A stretch of 64,000 nt of DNA from Streptomyces sp. C10-9-1 (GTDB lineage: Bacteria > Actinomycetota > Actinomycetes > Streptomycetales > Streptomycetaceae), in contig NZ_JANHKP010000003.1 in assembly GCF_024497955.1 (NCBI RefSeq), forward strand, positions 248,001-312,000, read 5' to 3'. The notes under the pieces are model-generated. The model was not told the DNA's origin and did not search any database. It saw only the letters and a program-made list of their open reading frames with translations. This document shows positions 50,165-58,415 of this stretch, piece after piece; within the stretch, counting starts at the first letter, position 1, and each line of letters starts with the position of its first letter. The position numbers and the translations under genes are program-made.

Positions 50165-50208
50165 ACGGCGATGATACCGGGATGGTATCTGGGTGGCGAG
50201 ACGATACC
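50155..50208 (-). promoter_or_regulatory. Toxin-antitoxin promoter/operator
   Basis: Two palindromes and a third half-site: TCATCGCC-ATAC-GGCGATGA (50155-50174, over the start codon), GATACC-GGGAT-GGTATC (50173-50189) and another GATACC (50203-50208). They flank a likely -10 TATCAT on the minus strand, a layout expected for an autoregulatory ribbon-helix-helix protein. Confidence 0.6.
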
Positions 50209-50338
50209 GGCCGCCCCGTGAAGCCGCGGCGGGACCGTTCCGTGCAGGCGGCCCTCGGCCGGCGCGTGCCACCGGCGAAGGCGCGTCGAAGCACCGTGAG
50301 CCTGTCGGGCGCGCGGGGCCACGGTGCAGACTGACCGG

Positions 50339-52027
50339 ATGCGCCTCCCCCGCCCCCGCAGCCTCGCGGGACAGCTGTTCGCGATGCAGGCCGTCCTGGT
50401 CGCGGCGATCGTCGCGGGCTGCGCGCTGTTCACCTACACCGCCGACCGCTCGCAGGCCGAGGAGTCCGCCCGGCGGCAGACCGCCGCCACCGCGGCGGCC
50501 GCGGCCCGGTCCCCCTCGGTGGCGCAGGCCGTCCGGTCCGCCGACCCCTCCGCTCCGCTCCAGCCGTACGCCGAGGCGCTGCGCAGAGACGCGGGAGTGG
50601 ACTTCGTCGTGGTCATGGACCCGCGGGGGGTGCGCTGGACCCACCCCGAGCCGGACCGGATCGGGCGCACCTACCTGGGCCACATAGGCCCCGCGCTGGA
50701 GGGCGAGGTGTTCAGCGAGCAGTACGCGGGCACGCTGGGCCCCTCCGTGCGGACCGTGGCGCCGGTACGCGACCCGCACAGCGGGGAGGTCGTCGCGATC
50801 GTGAGCGCGGGCATCACCGTCGAGGAGATCACCGAGCGGGTGGGACGGCAGGTCGGGGGGCTGCTGCTGGTCGCCGGGGCGGCCCTGGCTCTCGGCGGGC
50901 TGGGCACGTACGTGGTCAACGCCCGGCTGCGCCGCCACACCCACGGGATGAACGCCGCCGAGCTGGGCCGGATGTACGACTACCACCAGGCCGCGCTGCA
51001 CGCCGTGCGCGAGGGACTGGTGATGCTCGACGGCGGACGCCGGATCGCCCTCGCCAACGACGGTGCCCGGGAACTGCTCGGCCTCGGGGAGGACGCCGTG
51101 GGCCGCCCGGTGGCGGAGCTCGGGCTGCCCGCGCCCCTGGCCGAGGCGCTGCTGTCCTCGGAACCGCGGGCCGACGAGGTGCATCTGACGGAGGAGCGGG
51201 TGGTCGTGGTGAGCACCCGGCCCGTGGTCGGCGGTGAGCGGCGCGGCACGGTGGTGACCCTGCGCGACCGCACGGAACTCCAGTGTCTGGCGGGCGAGCT
51301 GGACTCGGAGCGCGGGTTCACCCAGGCGCTGCGGTCGCAGGCGCACGAGGCCGCGAACCGGCTGCACACCGTGGTCTCCCTGATCGAGCTGGGCCGGGCC
51401 GACGAGGCGGCGGGCTTCGCCACCGCCGAGCTGGAACTGGCGCAGGCGCTGACCGACCGCGTGGTGGAGGCGGTGGCCGAGCCCGTACTCGCCGCGCTGC
51501 TGCTGGGCAAGGCGGCGCAGGCCAACGAGCGCGGTGTGGAGCTGCGCCTCACCGAGGACAGCAGGATCGACGACCGGCAGCTGCCCGACCGGATGTCGCC
51601 GCGGGACCTGGTGACGATCCTGGGGAACCTGGTCGACAACGCCGTCGACGCCGCCTCGGGCGCCCCCGGCGTCGGCGGCGGGAACGGGGGCGGCGCCACG
51701 GGGAGTGCCGTGCGGCCGCGGGTGACCGTGACGCTGCGGGCCGGGCACGGGGAGCTGCTCCTGCGCGTCCGCGACACCGGGCCCGGGATCGCCCCCGGGC
51801 ACGTCGAGGCCGCCTTCCGGCGGGGCTGGTCCACGCGGGGCCCCGGGCGGGGCATCGGGCTGGCGCTCGTCCGGCAGGCCGTGCACCGGGGGCGGGGCAC
51901 CGTCGACGTGGACCGGGGCGCGGAGGGCGGTGCCGTCCTCACGGTGCGGCTGCCGCTGCCGGGCCCCGCCCGGCCCGCACCGCACGGCCCCGCCGGACCG
52001 TCCTCCGCGGAAGGGGCGCTGCTGTGA
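50339..52027 (+). CDS. Sensor histidine kinase, CitA/DcuS type
   Basis: Membrane sensor of about 562 residues. TM1 (FAMQAVLVAAIVAGCALFTY, about 12-32), an extracytoplasmic PDC/sCache domain (about 33-165; DFVVVMDPRGVRWTHP, GRTYLGHIGPALEGE, as in citrate/C4-dicarboxylate sensors), TM2 (VGGLLLVAGAALALGGLGTY), a cytoplasmic PAS (about 205-290), then H-box with H336 in SQAHEAANRLHTVVSLIELG and a GHKL ATPase (NLVDNAVDAA; DTGPGIA; GRGIGLALV). ATG at 50339; GTG at 50324 is possible and neither has a good Shine-Dalgarno. The response regulator overlaps its stop. Likely senses a C4-dicarboxylate or citrate and controls the nearby symporter (context inference). Confidence 0.93.
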   Translation: MRLPRPRSLAGQLFAMQAVLVAAIVAGCALFTYTADRSQAEESARRQTAATAAAAARSPSVAQAVRSADPSAPLQPYAEALRRDAGVDFVVVMDPRGVRWTHPEPDRIGRTYLGHIGPALEGEVFSEQYAGTLGPSVRTVAPVRDPHSGEVVAIVSAGITVEEITERVGRQVGGLLLVAGAALALGGLGTYVVNARLRRHTHGMNAAELGRMYDYHQAALHAVREGLVMLDGGRRIALANDGARELLGLGEDAVGRPVAELGLPAPLAEALLSSEPRADEVHLTEERVVVVSTRPVVGGERRGTVVTLRDRTELQCLAGELDSERGFTQALRSQAHEAANRLHTVVSLIELGRADEAAGFATAELELAQALTDRVVEAVAEPVLAALLLGKAAQANERGVELRLTEDSRIDDRQLPDRMSPRDLVTILGNLVDNAVDAASGAPGVGGGNGGGATGSAVRPRVTVTLRAGHGELLLRVRDTGPGIAPGHVEAAFRRGWSTRGPGRGIGLALVRQAVHRGRGTVDVDRGAEGGAVLTVRLPLPGPARPAPHGPAGPSSAEGALL

Positions 52028-52704
52028 CCATCAGGGTGCTGGTCGTCGAGGACGAGGCCGTCGCCGCGGACGCCCACGCCCAGTACGTGGGCCGGGTCCC
52101 GGGCTTCGGCGTCGCGGGGGTCGCCCGCTCGCGCGCGGAGGCCGTCCGCGCGCTGGAGCGCACCCCGGTGGATCTGCTGCTGCTGGACCTGTACCTGCCC
52201 GACGGCCACGGCCTGCACCTGGTGCGCTCGCTGCGCGCCGCCGGGCACGGAGCCGACGTGATCGCGGTGACCTCGGCCCGCGACCTGGCCGTCGTCCGCG
52301 AGGGCGTCTCGCTCGGGGTCGTGCAGTACGTGCTCAAGCCGTTCACCTTCGCCACCCTGCGGGACCGGCTCGGGCGCTATGCCGAGTTCCGGGCGGCGGC
52401 GGGCGAGGCCAGCGGCCAGGAGGAGGTGGACCGGGCGCTGTCGGCACTGCGGTCGCCCGGCAGCGCCGCCACGGTCCCCAAGGGCCTCAGCGCACCGACC
52501 CTGGAGGCGGTGGCCCGGGCTCTGCGGGACACCCCCGAGGGACTGACGGCTGCCGGGGCCGCCAGCGCCCTCGGCATGTCCCGGATCACGGCGCGGCGCT
52601 ATCTGGAGCACCTGGTGGCATCGGGCCGCGCGGCGCGGGCTCCGCAGTACGGGCAGGTGGGGAGGCCGGAGCTGCAGTACCGCTGGCTCTCCTCACGCCG
52701 CTGA
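52024..52704 (+). CDS. Response regulator, CitB/DcuR type
   Basis: 226 residues. Receiver domain with phosphoacceptor D55 in LLLLDLYLPDGHG, acidic pair in VVEDEAVAAD, and the conserved Thr/Lys (VTSARD; LKPFTFATLRDRL). The C-terminal HTH (about 165-226; TPEGLTAAGAASALGMSRIT, ARRYLEHLVASGRAARAPQY) is of the CitB-like winged type. GTG overlaps the kinase stop (GTGA), so the pair is translationally coupled. Expected target is the symporter promoter upstream of 49442. Confidence 0.94.
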   Translation: MTIRVLVVEDEAVAADAHAQYVGRVPGFGVAGVARSRAEAVRALERTPVDLLLLDLYLPDGHGLHLVRSLRAAGHGADVIAVTSARDLAVVREGVSLGVVQYVLKPFTFATLRDRLGRYAEFRAAAGEASGQEEVDRALSALRSPGSAATVPKGLSAPTLEAVARALRDTPEGLTAAGAASALGMSRITARRYLEHLVASGRAARAPQYGQVGRPELQYRWLSSRR

Positions 52705-52859
52705 GGCGCGGTACCGGAGTACCCCGCCCCCCGGCCCCGGCGAGCGGCATGCGGACACCGGCGTCCGGAGATCGGAAGATCACCTCGCATGTTCCTCCAC
52801 CGGGACGGTTCGGAGCTTCCCACGAGCCGTGACTTGAGCCGAACACACCGTGGTCGCCC

Positions 52860-53579
52860 GTGGCCGGCCGCCCGTACGGTGTGCCGGTGCACCACACCCC
52901 GTCCCCACCCTTCAACGCCCTCGCCGCCCGCCGGCTGCGCGAAGCCCTCGGCATGGCCCACGTCCATGTCTCCTACGGGCTGCGCGCGCAGTACGGCCTC
53001 CATGTCCCGCCCGAGACGGTCGCCGCCTGGGAACGGGGGGCGGCCACGCCGGACGCGAGGGAACTCAGCGCCCTGGCGGGGGTGCTGTGGTGCTCCCCCG
53101 CCGAACTGCTCGCCGCCGCGACGACCCTGCGCGAGCACCGGATCGCCCGCGGCTGGTCCCCGGAGGAACTGGCGCGGAGCATCGGCATGGACGCCTCGTC
53201 CTACCTGCGCATGGAGGACTCCGGGCGCTGGCGGGGCAGCGAGCGGCAGACGGAGGCACTGGCCTCGGTCCTCCGGCTGACCCCGCGGGCCCTGCTCGCG
53301 GCCACCGGACGCGACGAGCAACTCGCCGAGCTGCTGCGCTCCGCGGTGGGGGCGCGCTGGCAGGCGTACGTGCGTCCGGTGTCCCGGATGGTGCCGCTGG
53401 GCCGGGAGCAGGTGGAGGACGTCCTGCGGCGACTGCACGCCGACTACCAGTCCCGCATGGTGGCGACACTGAGCTGGGGGGACGCCTCCGAGGACACGGG
53501 CGAGGCGGGGCGCGCCTTCGTGGAGCGGATCGTCGACCACTTCTGGGCGGTGGCGGAGGACCGCGGCCACGGCGGCTGA
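52860..53579 (+). CDS. XRE-family helix-turn-helix regulator (two HTH segments)
   Basis: About 239 residues, cytoplasmic. Two HTH_3/XRE-like segments: residues about 20-85 (LREALGMAHVHVSYGLRAQY, VPPETVAAWERGAATPDARE) and 90-150 (LREHRIARGWSPEELARSIG, MDASSYLRMEDSGRWRGSER). The C-terminal part is helical with no known sensor. The start is uncertain: GTG at 52860, 52881 or 52887; TACGGT (52875-52880) lies seven bases before 52887, hinting at a leaderless transcript from there. No Shine-Dalgarno is seen. It stands alone between the two-component system and pfkA; targets unknown. Confidence 0.75.
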   Translation: MAGRPYGVPVHHTPSPPFNALAARRLREALGMAHVHVSYGLRAQYGLHVPPETVAAWERGAATPDARELSALAGVLWCSPAELLAAATTLREHRIARGWSPEELARSIGMDASSYLRMEDSGRWRGSERQTEALASVLRLTPRALLAATGRDEQLAELLRSAVGARWQAYVRPVSRMVPLGREQVEDVLRRLHADYQSRMVATLSWGDASEDTGEAGRAFVERIVDHFWAVAEDRGHGG

Positions 53580-53662
53580 GCCCCGTCGGCCGCGGCGTCC
53601 GGGGCCCGCGGGGCGGCGTCCGCGAAGGCCCCCGTGCAGGGCGCCCCCGCCGGCGCACCCCG

Positions 53663-54688
53663 TCAGAAGACCGACTCGGCCTCGTCCATCCGGTCCTCCG
53701 GCACGGTCTTCAGCCGCGTCACCGCCTCGGCCAGCGGCACCATCACCACCCGCGTGCCGCGCAGGGCGGTCATCATGCCGAACTCTCCCCGGTGCGCGGC
53801 CTCCACCGCGTGCCACCCGAAGCGCGTCGCGAGGACCCGGTCGTAGGCGGTCGGGGTGCCGCCGCGCTGGACGTGGCCGAGGATGACCGGCTTGGCCTCC
53901 TTGCCCAGCCGCTGCTCCAGCTCCGAGGCCAGCCGGTTGCCGATGCCCTGGAAGCGCTCGTGGCCGAACTGGTCGATCTCCCCCTTGGCGTACTCCATCG
54001 ACCCCTCGGCCGGGTGGGCGCCCTCGGCGACGCACACCACGGCGAACTTCTTGCCGCGCGCGAAGCGCTCCTCGACCATCTTCACCAGGTCGTCGACCTG
54101 GAAGGGCCGTTCCGGCAGGCAGATGCCGTGGGCTCCGCCCGCCATCCCCGACTCCAGGGCGATCCAGCCCGCGTGGCGGCCCATCACCTCGACGACCATC
54201 ACCCTCTGGTGCGACTCGGCGGTGGTCTTCAGCCGGTCGATCGCCTCGGTGGCGACCGTCACGGCCGTGTCGAAGCCGAAGGTGCGGTCGGTGGCGGAGA
54301 TGTCGTTGTCGATGGTCTTGGGGACGCCGACCACGGGCATACCGGCGTCGGCCAGCATCCGGGAGGCGGTCAGGGTCCCCTCGCCGCCGATGGGGATCAG
54401 TGCGTCGATGCCGTAGCGCCCGGCCAGCTCCGCGGCGTTCTCGGCGGCTTCGCGCAGCCGCCCGCGCTCCAGCCGGGTGGAGCCCAGAATGGTGCCGCCC
54501 CGGGCCAGGACACCCCCGACCGCGTTCAGGTCGAGCGGGCGGAAGTGGCCGTCGAGCAGGCCGCGGAAGCCGTCCTCGAAGCCGATGACCTCGTCGCCGT
54601 GGCCGGTGAGGGCGCGGTGGACGACCGAACGGATCACTGCGTTCAGCCCCGGGCAGTCGCCGCCCGCGGTGAGGACTCCGATGCGCAT
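53663..54688 (-). CDS. pfkA: 6-phosphofructokinase
   Basis: Converts fructose-6-phosphate to the 1,6-bisphosphate, the committed step of glycolysis. 341 residues, exactly the size of S. coelicolor PfkA2. RIGVLTAGGDCPGLNAVIRS is the start; active site TIDNDI (PKTIDNDISATDRTFGFDTA), LGSTRLE and GGEGTLTAS around the nucleotide, MGRHAGWIALESG, and EGAHPAEGS. The glycine-rich GGEGT motif is typical of actinobacterial, ATP-using PFKs. ATG at 54688 with AGGAG upstream. Divergent from pta-ackA with a 303-bp gap; the frame to 56464 is antisense to pta. Confidence 0.97.
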   Translation of the reverse strand: MRIGVLTAGGDCPGLNAVIRSVVHRALTGHGDEVIGFEDGFRGLLDGHFRPLDLNAVGGVLARGGTILGSTRLERGRLREAAENAAELAGRYGIDALIPIGGEGTLTASRMLADAGMPVVGVPKTIDNDISATDRTFGFDTAVTVATEAIDRLKTTAESHQRVMVVEVMGRHAGWIALESGMAGGAHGICLPERPFQVDDLVKMVEERFARGKKFAVVCVAEGAHPAEGSMEYAKGEIDQFGHERFQGIGNRLASELEQRLGKEAKPVILGHVQRGGTPTAYDRVLATRFGWHAVEAAHRGEFGMMTALRGTRVVMVPLAEAVTRLKTVPEDRMDEAESVF

Positions 54689-54991
54689 CGTGCCGTGTCT
54701 CCTGCTCGTCGCCGGATACTGCGCGTACAACGCAACGCTCGGTCCCGATTGTCCCACGGGCGGCGCACCCGCCGCGCCCTCGGCGCCCTGCCCGGGGGCC
54801 GCCGCCCACCGGCACGGGACGGACGCTCCGCCTCCCACTCCCCCGACGGGCGCTCTACCGATCACCGAGGGTACTGTCAAGAGGGCGGTGCCGCCCCAGG
54901 CGGTTCTTCTGTGCGCCCGTCCGGGCACGCGGCGACCGGGGGCGACCGCGGACGGTGCGAGGCGACGAGGAAGCAGGACGGGAGGGCACGC
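54689..54991. promoter_or_regulatory. Divergent pfkA/pta intergenic region
   Basis: 303 bp between the two starts, no gene. Must hold both promoters; no clear -10/-35 pair or operator was recognised. Confidence 0.45.
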
Positions 54992-57121
54992 GTGACGCGC
55001 AGCGTGTACGTGAGCGGGATCGACCGCGGTGACGGCCGGCAGGTGGTCGAGCTGGGGGTGATGGAGCTGCTGACCCGCCAGGTGGACCGGGTCGGCGTCT
55101 TCCGCCCGCTGGTCCACGACGGGCCCGACCGCATGTTCGAGCTGCTCCGGGCGCGCTACCGCCTCTCCCAGGACCCGGGGACCGTCTACGGGCTGGCCTA
55201 CCACGAGGCCGCCGACCTCCAGGCGGAGAAGGGCTCCGACGAGCTGGTCTCCCGGCTCGTGGAGCGCTATCTGGCCGTGGCGCGGGAGTACGAGGTCGTC
55301 CTGGTCCTCGGCACCGACTACGCGGGCACCCAGCTCCCGGACGAACTCGCCTTCAACGCCCGTCTGGCGAACGAGTTCGGCGCCTCCCTCGTCGCGGTCG
55401 TCGGCGGCAAGGACCAGTCCGCCGAGTCCGTCCGGGCGGAGACCCGCAACGCGTACCGGGCCTTCGAGGGGCTGGGCTGCAACATCCTCGCGATGATCGC
55501 CAACCGGGTCGCACCCGGCGACCGGGAGGAGGTGGCGAGGCGCCTCGCCGCCCGCCTCCCCGTGCCCTGCTACGTGGTCCCGGACGAGCCGGCCCTGTCC
55601 GCCCCGACCGTCTCCCAGATAACCCAGGCACTCGGCGGAACGATTCTGCTCGGGGACGACTCGGGACTCGCCCGGGACGCCCTGGACTTCGTCTTCGGCG
55701 GCGCCATGCTGCCGAGCTTCCTGCCCGCGCTCACCCCCGGCTGCATGGTCGTCACCCCCGGGGACCGCGCCGACCTCGTGATCGGGGCCCTGGCCGCGCA
55801 CGCCGCGGGCACGCCCCCGATCGCCGGACTGCTGCTGACCCTGGACGAGCGGCCCAGCCCCGAGGTACTCACCCTGGCCGCCCGGCTCGCCCCCGGCACC
55901 CCGGTGGTCTCCGTGCCCGGCAACAGCTTCCCCACCGCGGCGGAACTGTTCTCCCTGGAGGGCAAGCTGAACGCGGCGACCCCCCGCAAGGCGGAGACGG
56001 CCCTCGGCCTCTTCGAGCGGTACGCCGACACCGGTGACCTGCTGGACCGGCTCGCCGTGGCCCGCAGCGAGCGGGTGACGCCGATGATGTTCGAGCACGA
56101 GCTGCTGGAGCAGGCCCGCGCGGACCGCCGAAGGGTGGTGCTCCCGGAGGGCACCGAGGAGCGCGTGCTGCGGGCGGCGGACGTGCTGATCCGGCGCGAC
56201 GTCTGCGACCTGACCCTCCTCGGCGACACCGAGCGGATCCGCAAGAAGGCCGCCGACCTGGGCATCGACCTCTCGGCCGCGCAGCTGATCGACCCGGCAG
56301 CCTCCGAGCTGCGGCAGGGCTTCGCCGAGCGGTACGCGCAGCTCAGGGCCCACCGCGGTGCCACGGTGGAGCTGGCCTACGACGTGGTCTCGGACGTCAA
56401 CTACTTCGGCACGCTGATGGTGGAGGAGGGGCTGGCCGACGGCATGGTGTCCGGCTCGGTGCACTCCACGGCGGCCACCATCCGGCCGTCCTTCGAGATC
56501 ATCAAGACCAAGCCCGACGCGTCGATCGTCTCCTCGGTCTTCTTCATGTGCCTGGCCGACCGGGTGCTGGTCTACGGCGACTGCGCCGTCAACCCCGACC
56601 CCGACGCCGGGCAGCTCGCGGACATCGCGATCCAGTCGGCGGCCACCGCGGCCCGTTTCGGCGTGGAACCGCGGATCGCGATGCTGTCCTACTCGACGGG
56701 GACCTCGGGCTCCGGCGCCGACGTGGACAAGGTGCGCGAGGCCACCAAGCTGGTGCGCGAGGCCCGCCCGGACCTGCTGATCGAGGGGCCGGTGCAGTAC
56801 GACGCCGCCGTCGACCCCTCCGTCGCCGCGACCAAGCTGCCCGGCTCCGAGGTCGCCGGCCGGGCCACCGTGCTGATCTTCCCCGATCTCAACACGGGCA
56901 ACAACACCTACAAGGCGGTGCAGCGCTCCGCCGGCGCCGTGGCCGTGGGGCCCGTGCTCCAGGGGCTGCGCAAGCCCGTCAACGACCTCTCGCGCGGGGC
57001 CCTGGTGGGGGACATCGTCAACACGGTGGCCATCACGGCCATCCAGTCCCAGAACCCGTCACGGCCGCCCGCACCCGCGCACGCCCCGCAGCCGCCGACG
57101 CCCCAGGAGCCCGCCGCATGA
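54992..57121 (+). CDS. pta: Phosphate acetyltransferase
   Basis: Interconverts acetyl-CoA and acetyl phosphate. 709 residues, the long form: an N-terminal CobB/P-loop-like domain (about 1-200; SVYVSGIDRGDGRQVVELGV), a DRTGG domain (about 210-325; LGGTILLGDD, GCMVVTPGDRADLVIGALAA) and the C-terminal PTA catalytic domain (about 375-690; RRVVLPEGTEERVLRAADVL, ADGMVSGSVHSTAATIRPSF, STGTSGSGADVDKVREATKL, FPDLNTGNNTYKAVQRSAGA). The classical Walker A lysine loop is absent at the N-terminus, so this domain is probably regulatory. GTG at 54992, GGGAGGG upstream. ackA overlaps its stop. Confidence 0.97.
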   Translation: MTRSVYVSGIDRGDGRQVVELGVMELLTRQVDRVGVFRPLVHDGPDRMFELLRARYRLSQDPGTVYGLAYHEAADLQAEKGSDELVSRLVERYLAVAREYEVVLVLGTDYAGTQLPDELAFNARLANEFGASLVAVVGGKDQSAESVRAETRNAYRAFEGLGCNILAMIANRVAPGDREEVARRLAARLPVPCYVVPDEPALSAPTVSQITQALGGTILLGDDSGLARDALDFVFGGAMLPSFLPALTPGCMVVTPGDRADLVIGALAAHAAGTPPIAGLLLTLDERPSPEVLTLAARLAPGTPVVSVPGNSFPTAAELFSLEGKLNAATPRKAETALGLFERYADTGDLLDRLAVARSERVTPMMFEHELLEQARADRRRVVLPEGTEERVLRAADVLIRRDVCDLTLLGDTERIRKKAADLGIDLSAAQLIDPAASELRQGFAERYAQLRAHRGATVELAYDVVSDVNYFGTLMVEEGLADGMVSGSVHSTAATIRPSFEIIKTKPDASIVSSVFFMCLADRVLVYGDCAVNPDPDAGQLADIAIQSAATAARFGVEPRIAMLSYSTGTSGSGADVDKVREATKLVREARPDLLIEGPVQYDAAVDPSVAATKLPGSEVAGRATVLIFPDLNTGNNTYKAVQRSAGAVAVGPVLQGLRKPVNDLSRGALVGDIVNTVAITAIQSQNPSRPPAPAHAPQPPTPQEPAA

Positions 57122-58341
57122 CCACCCCGACCCGCGTCCTCGTCCTCAACTCCGGCTCCTCGTCGGTGAAGTACCAGCTGCTGGACATGCGCGACTCCTC
57201 ACGCCTGGCGGTCGGCCTGGTCGAGCGGATCGGCGAGAGCACCTCCCGCGTCGCGCACACTCCGCTGGAGGGCGGCGGCGCCGAGCGCCGCGAGCGGACC
57301 GCCCCGATCGCCGACCACGCGGCGGCGCTGAAGGCCGTCGCCGAGGAGCTGGCCCGCGACGGCCTGGGGCTGGACTCCCCCGAACTGGCCGCGATCGGCC
57401 ACCGGGTGGTGCACGGGGGGCTGCGCTTCACGGAGCCGACGGTGGTCACCGAGGAGGTGCTGGCCGAGATCGAGCGCCTAGTCCCCGTCGCGCCGCTGCA
57501 CAACCCGGCCAACCTGACCGGCATCCGCACCGCGCAGGCCCTGCGGCCCGACCTCCCGCAGGTGGCGGTCTTCGACACGGCCTTCCACACCACCATGCCG
57601 GAGGCCGCGTCCCGCTACGCGATCGACGTGGAGACCGCGGACGCGCACCGGATCCGGCGCTACGGCTTCCACGGCACCTCGCACGCCTACGTCTCCCGGG
57701 CCACGGCGCAACTCCTCGGCCGGGACCCCTCCGAGGTGAACGTGATCGTGCTGCACCTCGGCAACGGCGCCTCGGCCTCCGCGGTCTCCGGGGGGCGGTG
57801 CGTGGAGACCTCCATGGGGCTGACCCCGCTGGAGGGCCTGGTGATGGGCACCCGCTCCGGCGACATCGACCCGGCCGTGATCTTCCACCTCCAGCGGGTG
57901 GCGGGGATGTCGACCGACGAGATCGACACGCTGCTGAACAAGAGGAGCGGGCTGGTGGGCCTCTGCGGCGACAACGACATGCGGGAGATCCACCGCCGCA
58001 TCGGCGAGAACGATCCCGCGGCACGCCTCGCCTTCGACATCTACGTCCACCGGCTGAAGAAGTACATCGGGGCGTACTACGCCGTGCTCGGCCGGGTGGA
58101 CGCGGTGGCCTTCACCGCGGGCGTCGGCGAGAACGCGGCACCCGTGCGGGAGGCCGCCGTGGCCGGACTGGAGGAGCTGGGACTGGCGGTGGACGCCGGG
58201 CTGAACGCGGAGCGCGCCGAAGGGGCCCGGCTGATCTCGCCCGGGTACGCACGGGTCGCGGTGGCCGTGGTACCGACGGACGAGGAGCAGGAGATCGCGC
58301 GCCAGACCTTCGCATTGGCGGGCGGAGAAGTGAACGCCTGA
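57118..58341 (+). CDS. ackA: Acetate kinase
   Basis: Makes ATP from acetyl phosphate, or activates acetate. 407 residues. RVLVLNSGSSSVKYQLLD (ASKHA N-terminal motif), GHRVVHGG, FDTAFHTTMP, RRYGFHGTSHAYVS, NVIVLHLGNGASASA, TPLEGLVMGTRSGDIDP and AFTAGVGENAAPVRE are all present. ATG at 57118 overlaps the pta stop (ATGA), so the two are coupled. The pyk gene follows after 74 bp. Confidence 0.98.
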   Translation: MTTPTRVLVLNSGSSSVKYQLLDMRDSSRLAVGLVERIGESTSRVAHTPLEGGGAERRERTAPIADHAAALKAVAEELARDGLGLDSPELAAIGHRVVHGGLRFTEPTVVTEEVLAEIERLVPVAPLHNPANLTGIRTAQALRPDLPQVAVFDTAFHTTMPEAASRYAIDVETADAHRIRRYGFHGTSHAYVSRATAQLLGRDPSEVNVIVLHLGNGASASAVSGGRCVETSMGLTPLEGLVMGTRSGDIDPAVIFHLQRVAGMSTDEIDTLLNKRSGLVGLCGDNDMREIHRRIGENDPAARLAFDIYVHRLKKYIGAYYAVLGRVDAVAFTAGVGENAAPVREAAVAGLEELGLAVDAGLNAERAEGARLISPGYARVAVAVVPTDEEQEIARQTFALAGGEVNA

Positions 58342-58374
58342 GCGGGCGAGCGCCCATTTGTACATTCCACCAGA

Positions 58375-58408
58375 CGGAATATTCCGCAAGGAAACAAACC
58401 GATAGGAT
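58375..58408 (+). promoter_or_regulatory. pyk promoter with 12-bp palindrome
   Basis: Perfect palindrome CGGAATATTCCG (58375-58386) precedes TAGGAT (58403-58408), a good -10. The expected start is at or just before the pyk ATG (58416), so the transcript may be leaderless, although AGGAT itself could also serve as Shine-Dalgarno. The palindrome covers the expected -35, consistent with a repressor or activator site. Confidence 0.5.
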
Positions 58409-58415
58409 CCGCCTT

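Noticed and set aside
54689..56464. Upstream extension of the pfkA frame opposite pta
   Set aside because: pfkA begins at the ATG at 54688 with a good Shine-Dalgarno and family-typical N-terminus; the extension is antisense to pta.
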